Assembly: GCF_022802975.1 (NCBI RefSeq)
Contig: NZ_JAFEVZ010000007.1
Coordinates: 1 to 64,000 of the forward strand
Direction: 5' to 3'
Source of the DNA: Flavobacterium pectinovorum
GTDB lineage: Bacteria > Bacteroidota > Bacteroidia > Flavobacteriales > Flavobacteriaceae
Length of the DNA: 64,000 nt
This document shows, one piece after another, positions 47,101 to 55,899 of the stretch; within the stretch, counting starts at the first letter, position 1; every line of letters starts with the position of its first letter. Below the pieces are notes generated by a model, which did not search any database, had not been told where the DNA came from, and saw nothing but the letters and a program-made list of their open reading frames with translations. Both the position numbers and the translations under genes were made by a program.

Positions 47101-48676
47101 CTGCATCACCTGTAAAACTGGAAATTGAATCCTTTACAAATTTCAATTTTCGTAAATCTGAATTTTCTACGTTAATATGAAAGTCATACTTATTTTCACG
47201 TTTGCTTAAATCAACCAAACCGTCAAAGGTCAAATTTAAATTAGGGTCATTAATAGCAACCTGTCCTTTGTAATAAGGCAGTTTAAAATTACCATTTACA
47301 ACAATATTATTATAAGTGTATTTGTTATAATCCAGTTTTGCAATATCACCTTTTATAATGGTGTTTAGATATTTCTCAGAAAAACCAACTCCGTCTACAT
47401 CTAAGTTTAAAGTTGTTTTTCCTATATCTTTTCTCTTTAATAAGGCACCGATATTAAAATTATCCAAAACAATATTTCCTGAATAGGAAGCCTTATCAAT
47501 AAAATCGATGTTATTCATATTCAATTCGGCCTGACCATTCCCTAAATCGGTAGCTATTTTAAATTTGGATTCTAAGTCAGTAGTCGAAACTTTTGTCGTA
47601 CCCACAATGTTGAATTTGCCAATTCTCTGGAGTTCTTTAGGAAGTTTTTTTCCTAAAACATTCGGCAATAAAACCACTAAATTATCATAACTCGAGATCA
47701 GTTTGTCAAATTTGCCACTCATAGAAAATTTTTGAGTTTTACTTCCTAAAAGATTTCTGAAATTAATGTTTCCAATAATTCTTGACCCATTTGTATCACT
47801 CAATCTCAGGCCTTTTACATTAAGATTATTTAGTGGGCCTTCTATTTTAGTTTTAATTTTAAAATGCTGATTTTTACCTAATCCGTCATAAAAATAACGT
47901 ATATCGTTTGAAGCCAATGAAGCCGAATCTAATGCTACATCAAAACGTACTTTGTCTGTGAATTCTAAAAAATCTTTTACTTCATACTTTAAAATTGCTT
48001 TACCGTAAATATTAGATCTTTTGGTTGTTATCGCTAAATTTTCAAGTTTTATCTGTTTTTTGGTATAACTAAATTTACCACTCAAATTTGACACATATAA
48101 CCCTCTGTGGTCTAAAAAAGAAAATCTATGGATATTAGTGTTTATTTCAGAACCATATATTTTAAATTCGCTGATGTAGGTATTCAGTTTTTTAAAATCT
48201 ATAATCTTTGGAGTTTTTTTATTTTCGTCAATTGCAGAAAACGCACCCTGAGATATATAGGCATTTTTTGCCGTTAATAAGAAATGTTTTTTTGATTTGG
48301 TTGGTTTCCCTGATTCAAATAATCGTATAAAAACATTGATATTATTCTCATCTTCATTTTTATATGTTTTCAAATTAAAAATCAAACCTGTCAAACGAAC
48401 ATCTCCAAAAATCAAATCCCCATCAATCAATCTTGTTACACTTAAAATATCAGTTGTAATAATTTCTGAATAAATTAAAGTTTTCTTGTGATGGTCAAGA
48501 ATCAGTACTTTTTTAAGTTTGACACCTCCAAAAATATTTATGGCAACCTTATCAATACTTATATTGGTTTTAAAATCGGTATTAAGTGTCTCAGCGATAT
48601 AATGTGCTATTTTGGTTTGCACCACAGGTAAAGACAAAGTAATAGCAAATACCAGAACAAGTAAAATTAACCCCAT
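44171..48676 (-). CDS. TamB-like translocation and assembly module protein
   Basis: A 1501-aa envelope protein. One N-terminal membrane helix (1-22) precedes an AsmA-like start and a very long run of beta strands, the taco-shaped TamB/AsmA fold that bridges inner and outer membranes. The C-terminal conserved TamB domain (about 1080-1430) includes FNMWGDFQAYEGTYNFKYGG and RKGGSIIWEGNP. A charged tail rich in Lys/Glu (about 1465-1501) is specific to this copy. TamB-like proteins move phospholipids or assist barrel insertion. No alternative start exists upstream before an in-frame stop. Divergent from tsaD. Confidence 0.92.
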   Translation of the reverse strand: MGLILLVLVFAITLSLPVVQTKIAHYIAETLNTDFKTNISIDKVAINIFGGVKLKKVLILDHHKKTLIYSEIITTDILSVTRLIDGDLIFGDVRLTGLIFNLKTYKNEDENNINVFIRLFESGKPTKSKKHFLLTAKNAYISQGAFSAIDENKKTPKIIDFKKLNTYISEFKIYGSEINTNIHRFSFLDHRGLYVSNLSGKFSYTKKQIKLENLAITTKRSNIYGKAILKYEVKDFLEFTDKVRFDVALDSASLASNDIRYFYDGLGKNQHFKIKTKIEGPLNNLNVKGLRLSDTNGSRIIGNINFRNLLGSKTQKFSMSGKFDKLISSYDNLVVLLPNVLGKKLPKELQRIGKFNIVGTTKVSTTDLESKFKIATDLGNGQAELNMNNIDFIDKASYSGNIVLDNFNIGALLKRKDIGKTTLNLDVDGVGFSEKYLNTIIKGDIAKLDYNKYTYNNIVVNGNFKLPYYKGQVAINDPNLNLTFDGLVDLSKRENKYDFHINVENSDLRKLKFVKDSISSFTGDAVVQVTGNSIQNLQGNIYVKDAVYQNPQSTYVFDEVTVNSSFDSDKLRTITVNSTDVVNGKIVGKFQFDQLDKLVMNSVGSLYTNYKPHKVKKGQFLRFNFHVYNKVVEMLYPDIKIDSSTVLRGKIDSDKQEFKFRFNSQKITASKNTFDNIRINIDNKNPLYNAFIELDSIKTPYYKIRDFNLVNVTSKDTLFVRSEFKGGNKGEDYFNLNLYHTIDKNKNNIVGIHKSEMKFKDYLWYLNEDEEDDNQVVFDKNFKNFTIDNIILSHENQKIDLNGVIKGTDYKDIVLNFEDVDINKITPLNEKFVVNGNLNGNINFKQNKNVYQPTASIEIDRLNLNKIDLGTLKFDISGDETFKKFTINSSIENNFTESFKAEGSFAIQNKETLLDLKLKLAGFNLATLGTVGGSVLSNIRGSVSGNAAIAGNLKNPDINGRLYVEKAGMTVTYLNTDYELNNRTVVDLTNEKFLFRNNQLTDTKFGTKGLLNGSIEHKNFGDWKLDLTITSKRLLALDTKDSDDAAYFGTAFINGTASIKGPTEALFIKVDAKSEKGTEIKIPISNVQSVGENSFIHFVTPKEKYNLANGIVERTKNYNGLELEFDFDITPDAEVEVILDRDSGHGMKGKGHGSLLFKINTLGKFNMWGDFQAYEGTYNFKYGGLIDKKFAVRKGGSIIWEGNPMKAQLNLEAVYRTIANPAVLLENSSFNKKVPVEVVIGLRGDLTSPEPNFDIQFPSVSSVLKSEIQYKLDDKDIRQTQALYLLSTGSFMSTDGFSQGDLSGTFAETASSLLGDIIKSDNDKINVGFNYVSADRRIGQEADGQVVATVSSQINERITINGKVGVPVGGINESAIVGDIEVQYRINEDGTANLRLFNKENDISYVGQGIGYTQGVGISYEVDFDTFSELVNKIFKNHKLEKAIKNPNDLQDSNLNPDYINFTNAKKEAEKEKKKSDKKEEDKKPQQKNNNEGVIPDDNDF

Positions 48677-48750
48677 TAGGGTTCTGGATACTATTTTCTT
48701 TACTTTTTTGATAGCTGCTTTTATTTTAGTTTACTTTTAAATTTATTTTG

Positions 48751-48771
48751 AACAGTCAAAGAACGACTGTT
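48751..48771. promoter_or_regulatory. Inverted repeat in the tamB/tsaD divergent promoter region
   Basis: AACAGTC (48751-48757) and GACTGTT (48765-48771) with a 7-nt spacer. It lies in the 190-bp gap between divergent genes; TAATTTTG at 48788-48795 may be the tsaD -7 box. Operator or hairpin is undecided. Confidence 0.4.
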
Positions 48772-48866
48772 TTTGATAAAAATTCTTTAATTTTGGCTCC
48801 TCTTTTACAATCAAAGAAAGTTAAAAATTTGATTTGTCAAATATAATTCAAAATTTGTGCCTTTAT

Positions 48867-49889
48867 ATGCAAAATTCAGAGGTTTTTATTCTTGCCATCG
48901 AAAGTTCCTGCGATGATACTGCCGCCGCGGTTTTACATAACGACAAAGTACTCTCAAATGTTGTAGCAAATCAGTTAATTCACAACCAATATGGCGGTGT
49001 TGTTCCAGAATTGGCTTCAAGAGCACATCAACAAAATATTGTACCGGTTATTGATGCTGCATTGCGCAAAGCAAATGTGCAAAAGAAGCAATTAACAGCT
49101 ATTGCATTTACCCAGGGTCCAGGGCTAATGGGTTCATTACTTGTTGGAAGTTCTTTTAGCAAATCATTGTCATTGGCTTTAAAAATTCCGCTTATTGCAG
49201 TAAATCACATGCATGCCCACATTTTGGCTCATTTTATAGATGAAGAAGGTTTTGATAAGCCTGAATTTCCGTTTTTAGCTTTAACCATAAGTGGCGGCCA
49301 TACACAAATTGTAAAAGTAAACGGTTTTTTCAACATGGAAATCATTGGCGAAACCACTGACGATGCTGTTGGAGAAGCTTTTGACAAGAGTGCTAAAATC
49401 CTCGGACTTCCTTATCCGGGAGGGCCTTTAATTGATAAATATGCCAAAGAAGGAAACCCAAAAGCTTTTGCATTTACAAAACCAAAAGTACCGGGATTAG
49501 ATTTTAGTTTCTCCGGATTAAAAACCGCTATTTTATATTTTATCCAAAAGGAAAAACTTAAAAACCCAAATTTCATCGAAGAAAATCTAAATGATATTTG
49601 TGCGTCTATACAATATACGATTATCGAAATTTTAATGGACAAATTAAAATTAGCCGTAAAAGAAACCGGAATTACACAAATTGCCATAGGCGGAGGAGTT
49701 TCGGCAAATTCAGGAATCAGGACCCGATTGAAAGAAAGCGAAGGCAGATACGGCTGGAAAACTTTTATCCCTAAATTTGAATACACAACAGACAATGCTG
49801 CAATGATAGGAATTGTAGGTTATCAAAAATATTTATCAAATCGTTTTGAAGATGCTTCTGTAGTTTCAAAAGCACGAATTCAATTTTAA
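48867..49889 (+). CDS. tsaD: tRNA N6-threonylcarbamoyladenosine synthase catalytic subunit
   Basis: A 340-aa cytoplasmic ASKHA-fold enzyme that transfers threonylcarbamoyl to A37 of ANN-decoding tRNAs. The start at 48867 gives MQNSEVFILAIESSCDD; the longer frame from a TTG is rejected as it adds non-family residues. Iron-site motif NHMHAHILAH, TISGGHTQIV, DDAVGEAFDK, GLDFSFSGLKTA and GGGVSANSGIRTRL are present. Followed 2 bp later by rsmE, so the two are cotranscribed. TsaB/C/E partners are elsewhere. Confidence 0.97.
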   Translation: MQNSEVFILAIESSCDDTAAAVLHNDKVLSNVVANQLIHNQYGGVVPELASRAHQQNIVPVIDAALRKANVQKKQLTAIAFTQGPGLMGSLLVGSSFSKSLSLALKIPLIAVNHMHAHILAHFIDEEGFDKPEFPFLALTISGGHTQIVKVNGFFNMEIIGETTDDAVGEAFDKSAKILGLPYPGGPLIDKYAKEGNPKAFAFTKPKVPGLDFSFSGLKTAILYFIQKEKLKNPNFIEENLNDICASIQYTIIEILMDKLKLAVKETGITQIAIGGGVSANSGIRTRLKESEGRYGWKTFIPKFEYTTDNAAMIGIVGYQKYLSNRFEDASVVSKARIQF

Positions 49890-49891
49890 TT

Positions 49892-50605
49892 ATGCAGTTA
49901 TTTTACAATCCAAATATCGATGAAACCACAGAATCGTTTTCTTTTGACAAAGAAGAAAGCCGTCATATCATAAAGGTTTTACGAAAAAAAGATTCAGATA
50001 TCCTACACGTTACAAATGGCTTGGGATTATTGTTTGAAACCAAAATTACGCTTGCTTCAGATAATAAATGCATTGTTGAAGTGCTTTCGATAAAAAAATC
50101 GCCGGAACCAAAATTTCATTTGCATTTAGCCGTTGCGCCAACTAAAATGAATGATCGTTTTGAATGGTTTTTAGAAAAAGCAACCGAAATTGGCATTCAG
50201 GAAATTACACCCGTCTTTTGCGATCGATCTGAAAGAAAAGTGGTTAATAAAGACCGTTTTGAAAAGATTATTTTATCTGCAATGAAACAATCTAATGAAA
50301 CGTTTTTACCAAAATTAAACGATGCCATTTCATTTAAAGAATTCATCAAACAAAAAAATACCGGTTTACAATTAATCGCACATTGCGAAGAAACGGATAA
50401 AAAATCATTGAAAGAAGTTTTGAAACCAAACGAAAATGTAACCTTATTGATTGGTCCCGAAGGTGATTTTTCTGAAAAAGAAATTACATTGGCACTGGAA
50501 AATAATTTTCAGCCGGTTACTTTAGGAAATACCCGATTACGAACTGAAACTGCTGCAGTTGTTGCCTGTCATAGTGTTGTTTTTTTTAATGAAAGTATTC
50601 AATAA
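49892..50605 (+). CDS. rsmE: 16S rRNA (uracil-1498-N3)-methyltransferase
   Basis: A 237-aa SPOUT-class methyltransferase that methylates U1498 of 16S rRNA. The N-terminal OB-like RNA-binding part (1-70; SRHIIKVLRKKDSD) precedes the knot domain with ATEIGIQEITPV, LLIGPEGDFSEKEI and LGNTRLRTETAA, which form the SAM-binding trefoil knot. Full length. It begins 2 bp after tsaD and ends at a dispersed inverted repeat. Confidence 0.96.
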   Translation: MQLFYNPNIDETTESFSFDKEESRHIIKVLRKKDSDILHVTNGLGLLFETKITLASDNKCIVEVLSIKKSPEPKFHLHLAVAPTKMNDRFEWFLEKATEIGIQEITPVFCDRSERKVVNKDRFEKIILSAMKQSNETFLPKLNDAISFKEFIKQKNTGLQLIAHCEETDKKSLKEVLKPNENVTLLIGPEGDFSEKEITLALENNFQPVTLGNTRLRTETAAVVACHSVVFFNESIQ

Positions 50606-50619
50606 TTAAGTTAGTTTTA

Positions 50620-50716
50620 TCATTTCGACGAAGGAGAAATCACATCCAATATTCGACAAAGATTGAAGATTATAAATGCGGAGTTTCTAGTGTGATTTCT
50701 CCTTCGTCGAAATGAC
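50620..50716. repeat. Dispersed inverted repeat, copy 2
   Basis: 24-bp arms (50620-50643 and 50692-50715) identical to copy 1 at 1485-1570, with a different 48-nt spacer. The right arm also supplies an in-frame ATG (50712) upstream of the real start of the next gene. Confidence 0.85.
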
Positions 50717-50732
50717 AAAAAATATAAATAGT

Positions 50733-51371
50733 ATGAAAAAAATATTTTTCTTATTTCTATTCGTTTCCATCTCTTCCTTTTCACAGGAAATTGCTTTACT
50801 TAAATACAGCGGTGGCGGCGATTGGTATGCAAATCCTACTTCATTGCCCAATTTAATCCGGTTTTGTAATTCGAATATTCAGACCCAAATAAAAACAAAG
50901 CCATCAACCGTTGAACCTGGAAATCCTGATTTGCTTTCGTATCCTTTTGTGCACATGACCGGACATGGAAATGTTGTTTTTAGCGATGCTGATATAACAA
51001 ATCTTAGAAACTATCTAAACGGAGGCGGATTCCTTCATATTGATGATAATTACGGAATGGATCAATACATTCGAAAAGAAATTAAAAAAATATTCCCAAA
51101 TAACAATTTAGTCGAAATTCCGGCTAATCATCCTATTTTTCAAAAACCTTTTCCTTTTCCGAACGGATTGCCAAAAATTCACGAGCACGATGCTAAAAGA
51201 CCACAGGCTTTTGGAATTTTTGTAGAAAATAAACTTGTCTTACTTTATACTTACGAATGTGATCTTGGTGATGGCTGGGAAGATCCCGAAGTAAATAATG
51301 ACCCGGCAGAAGTACGCCAAAAAGCTTTAAAAATGGGAGCTAACATCATCAATTATATTTTTACCAACTAA
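50733..51371 (+). CDS. DUF4159-family exported protein
   Basis: A 212-aa protein with signal peptide (MKKIFFLFLFVSISSFSQ) followed by a Rossmann-like DUF4159 domain (IALLKYSGGGDWYANP, FVHMTGHGNVVF, LNNGGFLHIDDNYG-like segment at about 102-116, ECDLGDGWED). The start at 50733 is chosen because the earlier ATG at 50712 lies in a repeat arm and would bury the signal peptide. The family occurs widely in Bacteroidetes and planctomycetes near envelope or von Willebrand-type genes, but its function is unknown. Confidence 0.85.
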   Translation: MKKIFFLFLFVSISSFSQEIALLKYSGGGDWYANPTSLPNLIRFCNSNIQTQIKTKPSTVEPGNPDLLSYPFVHMTGHGNVVFSDADITNLRNYLNGGGFLHIDDNYGMDQYIRKEIKKIFPNNNLVEIPANHPIFQKPFPFPNGLPKIHEHDAKRPQAFGIFVENKLVLLYTYECDLGDGWEDPEVNNDPAEVRQKALKMGANIINYIFTN

Positions 51372-51381
51372 TTTCCAGACT

Positions 51382-51876
51382 GTGCAGCTTACTCACGAAG
51401 AAAATCAATTTGAAAGAAAAACATTTCCGATAACCCTGATTTGCGATCATATCTACTTTCAGCAAAATATTGGCTCTCTTTTCAGGATTAGTGAAGCTTT
51501 TGGCGTCGAAAAAATTATATTTTCAGGTAAAGACATTCCATTAACTCCCAGAAAAATAAACAAAACGTCAAGAAGCACTCATCTTCATGTACCATATACG
51601 GTTATTGAAGAAACGGCTGAATTAATTGATTATTTAATTGAAAATAACTTTGAAACTATTGCTTTAGAAATTACTGATAACAGCAAACCTCTAAGAGAAG
51701 TTATCATTCCGGACAATAAAAAAATTGCCCTGTTGATAGGAAGTGAAATTGACGGAATCTCCAATGAACTTTTAAAAATATCCAATCAAATTGTTCATAT
51801 TAACATGTTTGGAAAAAACAGCAGCATGAACGTAGTACAGGCTGCAAGTATTGCTTTATACGAAATAACATCCTGA
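51382..51876 (+). CDS. SpoU/TrmH-family RNA 2'-O-methyltransferase
   Basis: A 164-aa SPOUT methyltransferase. It shows NIGSLFRISEAFGVEKIIFSG, KIALLIGSEIDGISNELL and NMFGKNSSMNVVQAAS, the three knot motifs of the TrmH group that methylates ribose 2'-OH in tRNA or rRNA. The start is GTG at 51382; no ATG occurs near the N-terminus. It lacks the extra N-terminal domain of larger rRNA enzymes, so a tRNA target is likely but not certain. It is 10 bp after the DUF4159 gene. Confidence 0.9.
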   Translation: MQLTHEENQFERKTFPITLICDHIYFQQNIGSLFRISEAFGVEKIIFSGKDIPLTPRKINKTSRSTHLHVPYTVIEETAELIDYLIENNFETIALEITDNSKPLREVIIPDNKKIALLIGSEIDGISNELLKISNQIVHINMFGKNSSMNVVQAASIALYEITS

Positions 51877-51959
51877 ATTCTTTTTGTCTTTTTTTAAGTT
51901 TTAAAATAGCTTTAAAACATTAAACCCTTTTTGCTATATTTATAATCTAAAATCTAAAT

Positions 51960-53051
51960 ATGGTAACTTCTAAAACTATTTCAAACGGAATTTTAAGGGC
52001 TTTAACAACAATTTTAGTTATTGGTGCTATTTTATATTTTATCTATGAAATAAAAACTGTAATCGTTTATTTGGTCATTTCTTTAATTCTGTGTTTGATT
52101 GCTAATCCGTTAGTTCAGTTTTTAAAAAACAAATTAAAATTCAGTAATTCACTTGCCGCAACAACAGCACTTATTCTTTTTATACTGGCAATTATAGGTT
52201 TTATATTATTATTTGTTCCGTTAATAATCTCGCAGGCAAATAATTTATCATTACTCGACACTGATAATCTGCAAACTCAGTTTGTAGCATGGGAGCGCAG
52301 TATAGAATCTTATTTTAATATTCAGCATGTTGATTTGAATAAGGTACTCAAGGATTCGAAAATAACTTCTAAACTGGACTTTAGTTATTTTACCGGATTT
52401 CTAAACTCAATTATGAACTTTATGGCTGATTTAGGAATGGGATTTGTATCCGTTTTCTTTATTACATTCTTTTTTATGAAAGATCAGGAAGATTTTAAAA
52501 CAACTGCCCAAAAGATTCTTCCTGATACAAATGAAGACAAAATTTTAAATTCGATCACAAAAATAAATCATTTGTTAACCCGGTATTTTATTGGATTATT
52601 ACTGCAATTAACCGTTGTATTCATTTTATATTTAATCGTTTTAATGATTTTTGGAAATAAAAATGCTTTTGTGATTGCTTTTTTATGTGCTATTTTAAAT
52701 ATCATTCCGTATATCGGTCCAATTATCGGGACTATATTAGCAGGAATCTTAACAATGATAAGTCTGATTGGCAGTGATTTTCAATCGGAGATTTTACCCA
52801 CAACAATATATGTCGTGATAGGATTTTTACTGGTACAGGCAATTGACAACAATATCAGTCAGCCAATAATTTCATCAAAAAGTGTAAATTCGCACCCGCT
52901 GGAAATATTCCTGATTACTTTAATTAGTGGAATTACTTTTGGAATTGTTGGAATGATTATCGCAATTCCGGCTTTTACGATGCTGAAAGTAATTTTGAAA
53001 GAATTTTTTCCTGACAACAAAATTGTCTCCGTATTAACCGAAAGAATTTAG
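51960..53051 (+). CDS. AI-2E/PerM-family membrane transporter
   Basis: A 363-aa inner-membrane protein with about seven or eight helices and the family's conserved central and C-terminal segments (FFITFFFMKDQEDF, LNIIPYIGPIIGTILAG, QAIDNNISQPIIS, HPLEIFLITL). The family includes a proposed autoinducer-2 exporter and Na+/H+ antiporters, so substrate is unknown. The next gene starts 2 bp after its stop, so they are cotranscribed. Confidence 0.9.
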   Translation: MVTSKTISNGILRALTTILVIGAILYFIYEIKTVIVYLVISLILCLIANPLVQFLKNKLKFSNSLAATTALILFILAIIGFILLFVPLIISQANNLSLLDTDNLQTQFVAWERSIESYFNIQHVDLNKVLKDSKITSKLDFSYFTGFLNSIMNFMADLGMGFVSVFFITFFFMKDQEDFKTTAQKILPDTNEDKILNSITKINHLLTRYFIGLLLQLTVVFILYLIVLMIFGNKNAFVIAFLCAILNIIPYIGPIIGTILAGILTMISLIGSDFQSEILPTTIYVVIGFLLVQAIDNNISQPIISSKSVNSHPLEIFLITLISGITFGIVGMIIAIPAFTMLKVILKEFFPDNKIVSVLTERI

Positions 53052-53053
53052 CA

Positions 53054-54238
53054 TTGAACACTACTATTTTAAACAAAAAAATTCAGGACTTTATATCTCA
53101 AAATAGCGGTGCTTCGATTACAAAATTGGCACTTCAGAAAAATCCATTTCCGGAGGTTGACTGGATTTTGATTCTAAATCAAATTGAAGCCAAAACAAAA
53201 GCCAAAGACAAATTACCAACCTGGTTTTCTACAGAAAACATTATTTATCCGAGTAAAATTTCTGTAGAACAAACCTCTTCTGAAAAAACAGCAGCTTATA
53301 AAGCTTCTTTAATTTCAGGAAATACTTTAATTGACCTAACGGGAGGTTTTGGCGTTGATGATTATTATTTTTCTAAAAATTTTAAAGTCGTTTCACATTG
53401 CGAAATCAACGAAGATTTATCAGCAATCGTAAAACATAATTTTGAACAATTAGAAGTGAAAAATTGTTTTTGTTATGCCAATGATTCTGCCAATATCTTA
53501 AACGAATCTGAACCTGGCTCTAAATGGGATTGGATTTACATCGATCCTTCCCGCAGGAATGATGCAAAAGGCAAAGTTTTCATGCTAAAAGACTGCTTGC
53601 CAAACGTTCCAGAATCATTAGATTTTTACTTTGAAAAAACCGATTCCATTTTAATTAAAACTGCTCCTTTATTAGATATTTCTGCAGGATTATCTGAATT
53701 GAAATTCGTGAAAAACATACACATTATTGCTTTGGAAAACGAGGTAAAAGAATTACTTTTTGAAATCCATAATCATTATTCTGGCAAAATAACAATAAAG
53801 ACAGCCAATATTTTAAAAGACAAAACAGAAACTTTCGAATTTGTTTTGGGTGAATCTGAAAATCCATCGTATCATTTACCTCTAAAATTCCTCTACGAAC
53901 CCAATTCGGCAATTATGAAATCAGGCGGTTTTGATGAAGTTAGTACTACTTTTAAAATAGACAAACTCCACCAAAATTCACATTTGTACACTTCGGACGA
54001 GCTGATTGATTTTCCGGGAAGAAGTTTTGAAATTGAAAAAGTAATTTCATATAGTAAAACTGACATGAAAACGGAGCTTTTAAATCAACAGGCAAATGTT
54101 ACCACCCGAAATTTTCCGGAAACTGTGGAAAACATTCGAAAAAAGTGGAAAATAAAAAATGGAGGAAATTTATATTGTTTTTTTACAACAGATAAAAATG
54201 ATAACAAAATAGTTTTAATTTGCAGAAAAATAACTTAA
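53054..54238 (+). CDS. Class I SAM-dependent methyltransferase with THUMP-like C-terminus
   Basis: A 394-aa cytoplasmic methyltransferase. The SAM site is LIDLTGGFGVDDYYFSKNF, followed by WDWIYIDPSRR, which resembles the D/N-P-P-type active loop of Trm5/Rlm-like enzymes. The C-terminal third (about 290-394) matches the THUMP-like domain seen with this group and ends in a basic, RNA-binding segment. RNA is the likely substrate. Start is TTG at 53054: no other start lies upstream within the gap, and the first in-frame ATG is far inside the fold. Cotranscribed with the gene before it. Confidence 0.85.
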   Translation: MNTTILNKKIQDFISQNSGASITKLALQKNPFPEVDWILILNQIEAKTKAKDKLPTWFSTENIIYPSKISVEQTSSEKTAAYKASLISGNTLIDLTGGFGVDDYYFSKNFKVVSHCEINEDLSAIVKHNFEQLEVKNCFCYANDSANILNESEPGSKWDWIYIDPSRRNDAKGKVFMLKDCLPNVPESLDFYFEKTDSILIKTAPLLDISAGLSELKFVKNIHIIALENEVKELLFEIHNHYSGKITIKTANILKDKTETFEFVLGESENPSYHLPLKFLYEPNSAIMKSGGFDEVSTTFKIDKLHQNSHLYTSDELIDFPGRSFEIEKVISYSKTDMKTELLNQQANVTTRNFPETVENIRKKWKIKNGGNLYCFFTTDKNDNKIVLICRKIT

Positions 54239-54240
54239 AA

Positions 54241-54804
54241 ATGAAACAACTAATTACATTCACTTTTTTTCTATTAACCTTTACCTCTTTTGCTCAGAAG
54301 GATTGTCAATATACCACTAATATAACCGACTCGATTGGTACGTATAAAGTTACCAATGAATATTTAATCAGTGAAAAAAACTTTGGAAATACCTCTAATT
54401 ATATCTTTTTTTCTTTGGCACAAACAGATGGTATGCCAACTTTAAATTTACAATTAATTCAAAAAAGCAAAGATTTTATAAAAGCAAACTGTTTTGACAA
54501 AAACTCAAAAGTGTTTTTACAATTACAAAATGGTAAAGTTGTTACTTTACTGCATATCAATCAGGAAAATTGCGGAACGCTTCTTCGTGAAAAAGAATTC
54601 AATAACCGAATCAATTCCGGAATTTTCATGTTTATGAAAGATAATTTTGAAGAACTAAAAAAATCTCCCGTAACCATTATGCGAATTAAATATTTAACTG
54701 ATGTTGAAGACCATATAATACGAGGTGAAATTGTATCTGAAATGAACGGAAAAACATACCAGCCTGCTACTTATTTTATGGAGAACATCAGGTGTGTTGA
54801 ATAA
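54241..54804 (+). CDS. Exported protein of unknown function
   Basis: A 187-aa protein starting 2 bp after the methyltransferase stop (ATG at 54241; a TTG seven codons earlier is inside that gene). Signal peptide 1-19 ends TSFAQ. The mature part is a mixed alpha/beta domain with four cysteines and conserved-looking NQENCGTLLREKEF. No motif is recognised. It appears to be the last gene of the 51960-54804 transcript. Its stop is directly adjacent to that of the convergent dipeptidase gene, with no terminator visible between them. Confidence 0.75.
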   Translation: MKQLITFTFFLLTFTSFAQKDCQYTTNITDSIGTYKVTNEYLISEKNFGNTSNYIFFSLAQTDGMPTLNLQLIQKSKDFIKANCFDKNSKVFLQLQNGKVVTLLHINQENCGTLLREKEFNNRINSGIFMFMKDNFEELKKSPVTIMRIKYLTDVEDHIIRGEIVSEMNGKTYQPATYFMENIRCVE

Positions 54805-55461
54805 TCATTCGCAATTCCATTTTTGATTGGAGACCTTATCTTTTAAACCGGTTTTTAAATTATAATGCCACCATTCTGAATCAAAAAAATTGAAACCATT
54901 TTTAACCATTACTTTTTTAAGAAATTTTCTATTCGAAATTACCTCTTTAGAAAGTTTGGTATAATTATGACTGGCCTGAATTCCGAAAAAATCAAAAGGA
55001 GTTCCCATATCAGCTTCTTTACCTTTGGCATCGACTATCGAAATATCAACGGCTCCTCCTCTGTTATGGATGGAGCCTTTTTTTGGGTCTGCCACATACT
55101 CCGGATTTGATACTATTTCCCACATTTTTTTCTGAATAGATAAAGGCCTGTAACAGTCGTACAATTTTATTCTATAACCTTTCTTCATAAAATCTTTATT
55201 GGCTTCTAACAAAGCTTTGACCGTTTTTAAACGCAAAAAGCATTCGGCACAATCATACACTTTTGCTTTTAAAAAATTATCTTCAGTAGCGTATTTCATA
55301 TCATAAATAAAATCTTTACTATAATCTTTTAGATTTACAAAAGTAGTATCTGCAAGAATAGTATCTGATGTATATACCTCATTTTGAGCACTTGATAAAG
55401 TTATCCAAAAAAAAGAAATTAAAAATATTGAAGATGAAATTACCTGTGATTTTACTTTCAT
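54805..55461 (-). CDS. D-alanyl-D-alanine dipeptidase (VanX/DdpX-like, M15D)
   Basis: A 218-aa exported zinc dipeptidase. A signal peptide (1-25) precedes the M15D domain with YDMKYAT, YDCYRPLSIQ (Arg105), SIHNRGGAVDIS (zinc His132 and Asp139) and SEWWHYN (catalytic Glu196 and zinc His199). The family hydrolyses D-Ala-D-Ala for peptidoglycan dipeptide recycling; only some members confer vancomycin resistance, and no van regulator or ligase is nearby, so it is most likely housekeeping. Confidence 0.9.
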   Translation of the reverse strand: MKVKSQVISSSIFLISFFWITLSSAQNEVYTSDTILADTTFVNLKDYSKDFIYDMKYATEDNFLKAKVYDCAECFLRLKTVKALLEANKDFMKKGYRIKLYDCYRPLSIQKKMWEIVSNPEYVADPKKGSIHNRGGAVDISIVDAKGKEADMGTPFDFFGIQASHNYTKLSKEVISNRKFLKKVMVKNGFNFFDSEWWHYNLKTGLKDKVSNQKWNCE

Positions 55462-55558
55462 AATAAGATTGACTGTGTTTAGGTAAATATAAACAAAACC
55501 ATTTTCTATACCTCACCGGTCATCATAATATTTTCTTTTACCCTTTATTCATAAGCAT

Positions 55559-55660
55559 TCAAAAATGAGAGTGCATCGCATGATAAAACGGATAAGAAGT
55601 ATAAGGCAGGTTATATTCTTCAGTGAAGCGTTTTATTATAGAAGTAATATCATAGCGCAT
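55559..55660 (-). other. Possible 33-aa ORF in the 54805-55873 gap
   Basis: The only notable item in the 400-bp gap 55462-55872 is a short frame MRYDITSIIKRFTEEY, continuing through a His-rich end and closing at 55559. No signal or domain is seen. Chance is possible; comparison with related genomes would decide. The rest of the gap is AT-rich. Confidence 0.2.
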
Positions 55661-55899
55661 ATTTTTTAACTAAAAACTAAAACAGCATTTTATATAATCT
55701 TGACCACAACAAAATTATGCTTCAAAAATGCTATTAAACGCTTCAAAAGTGACAATCTTATTTCAGCTTTCAAACTATTTTTACTTTAGCTTTTTATTAA
55801 ACCAATAAAAAGAAATGTTCATTTTCTGATAAAAATCGATCTTAAATAATTTTAAAATCAGTAAGATGACTAATGAAAGAAAAAACAACCAGTATATTT

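Noticed and set aside
54805..55461. Vancomycin-resistance gene
   Set aside because: VanX-like catalytic motifs, but no vanH, ligase or VanRS-type genes; most M15D members are housekeeping.
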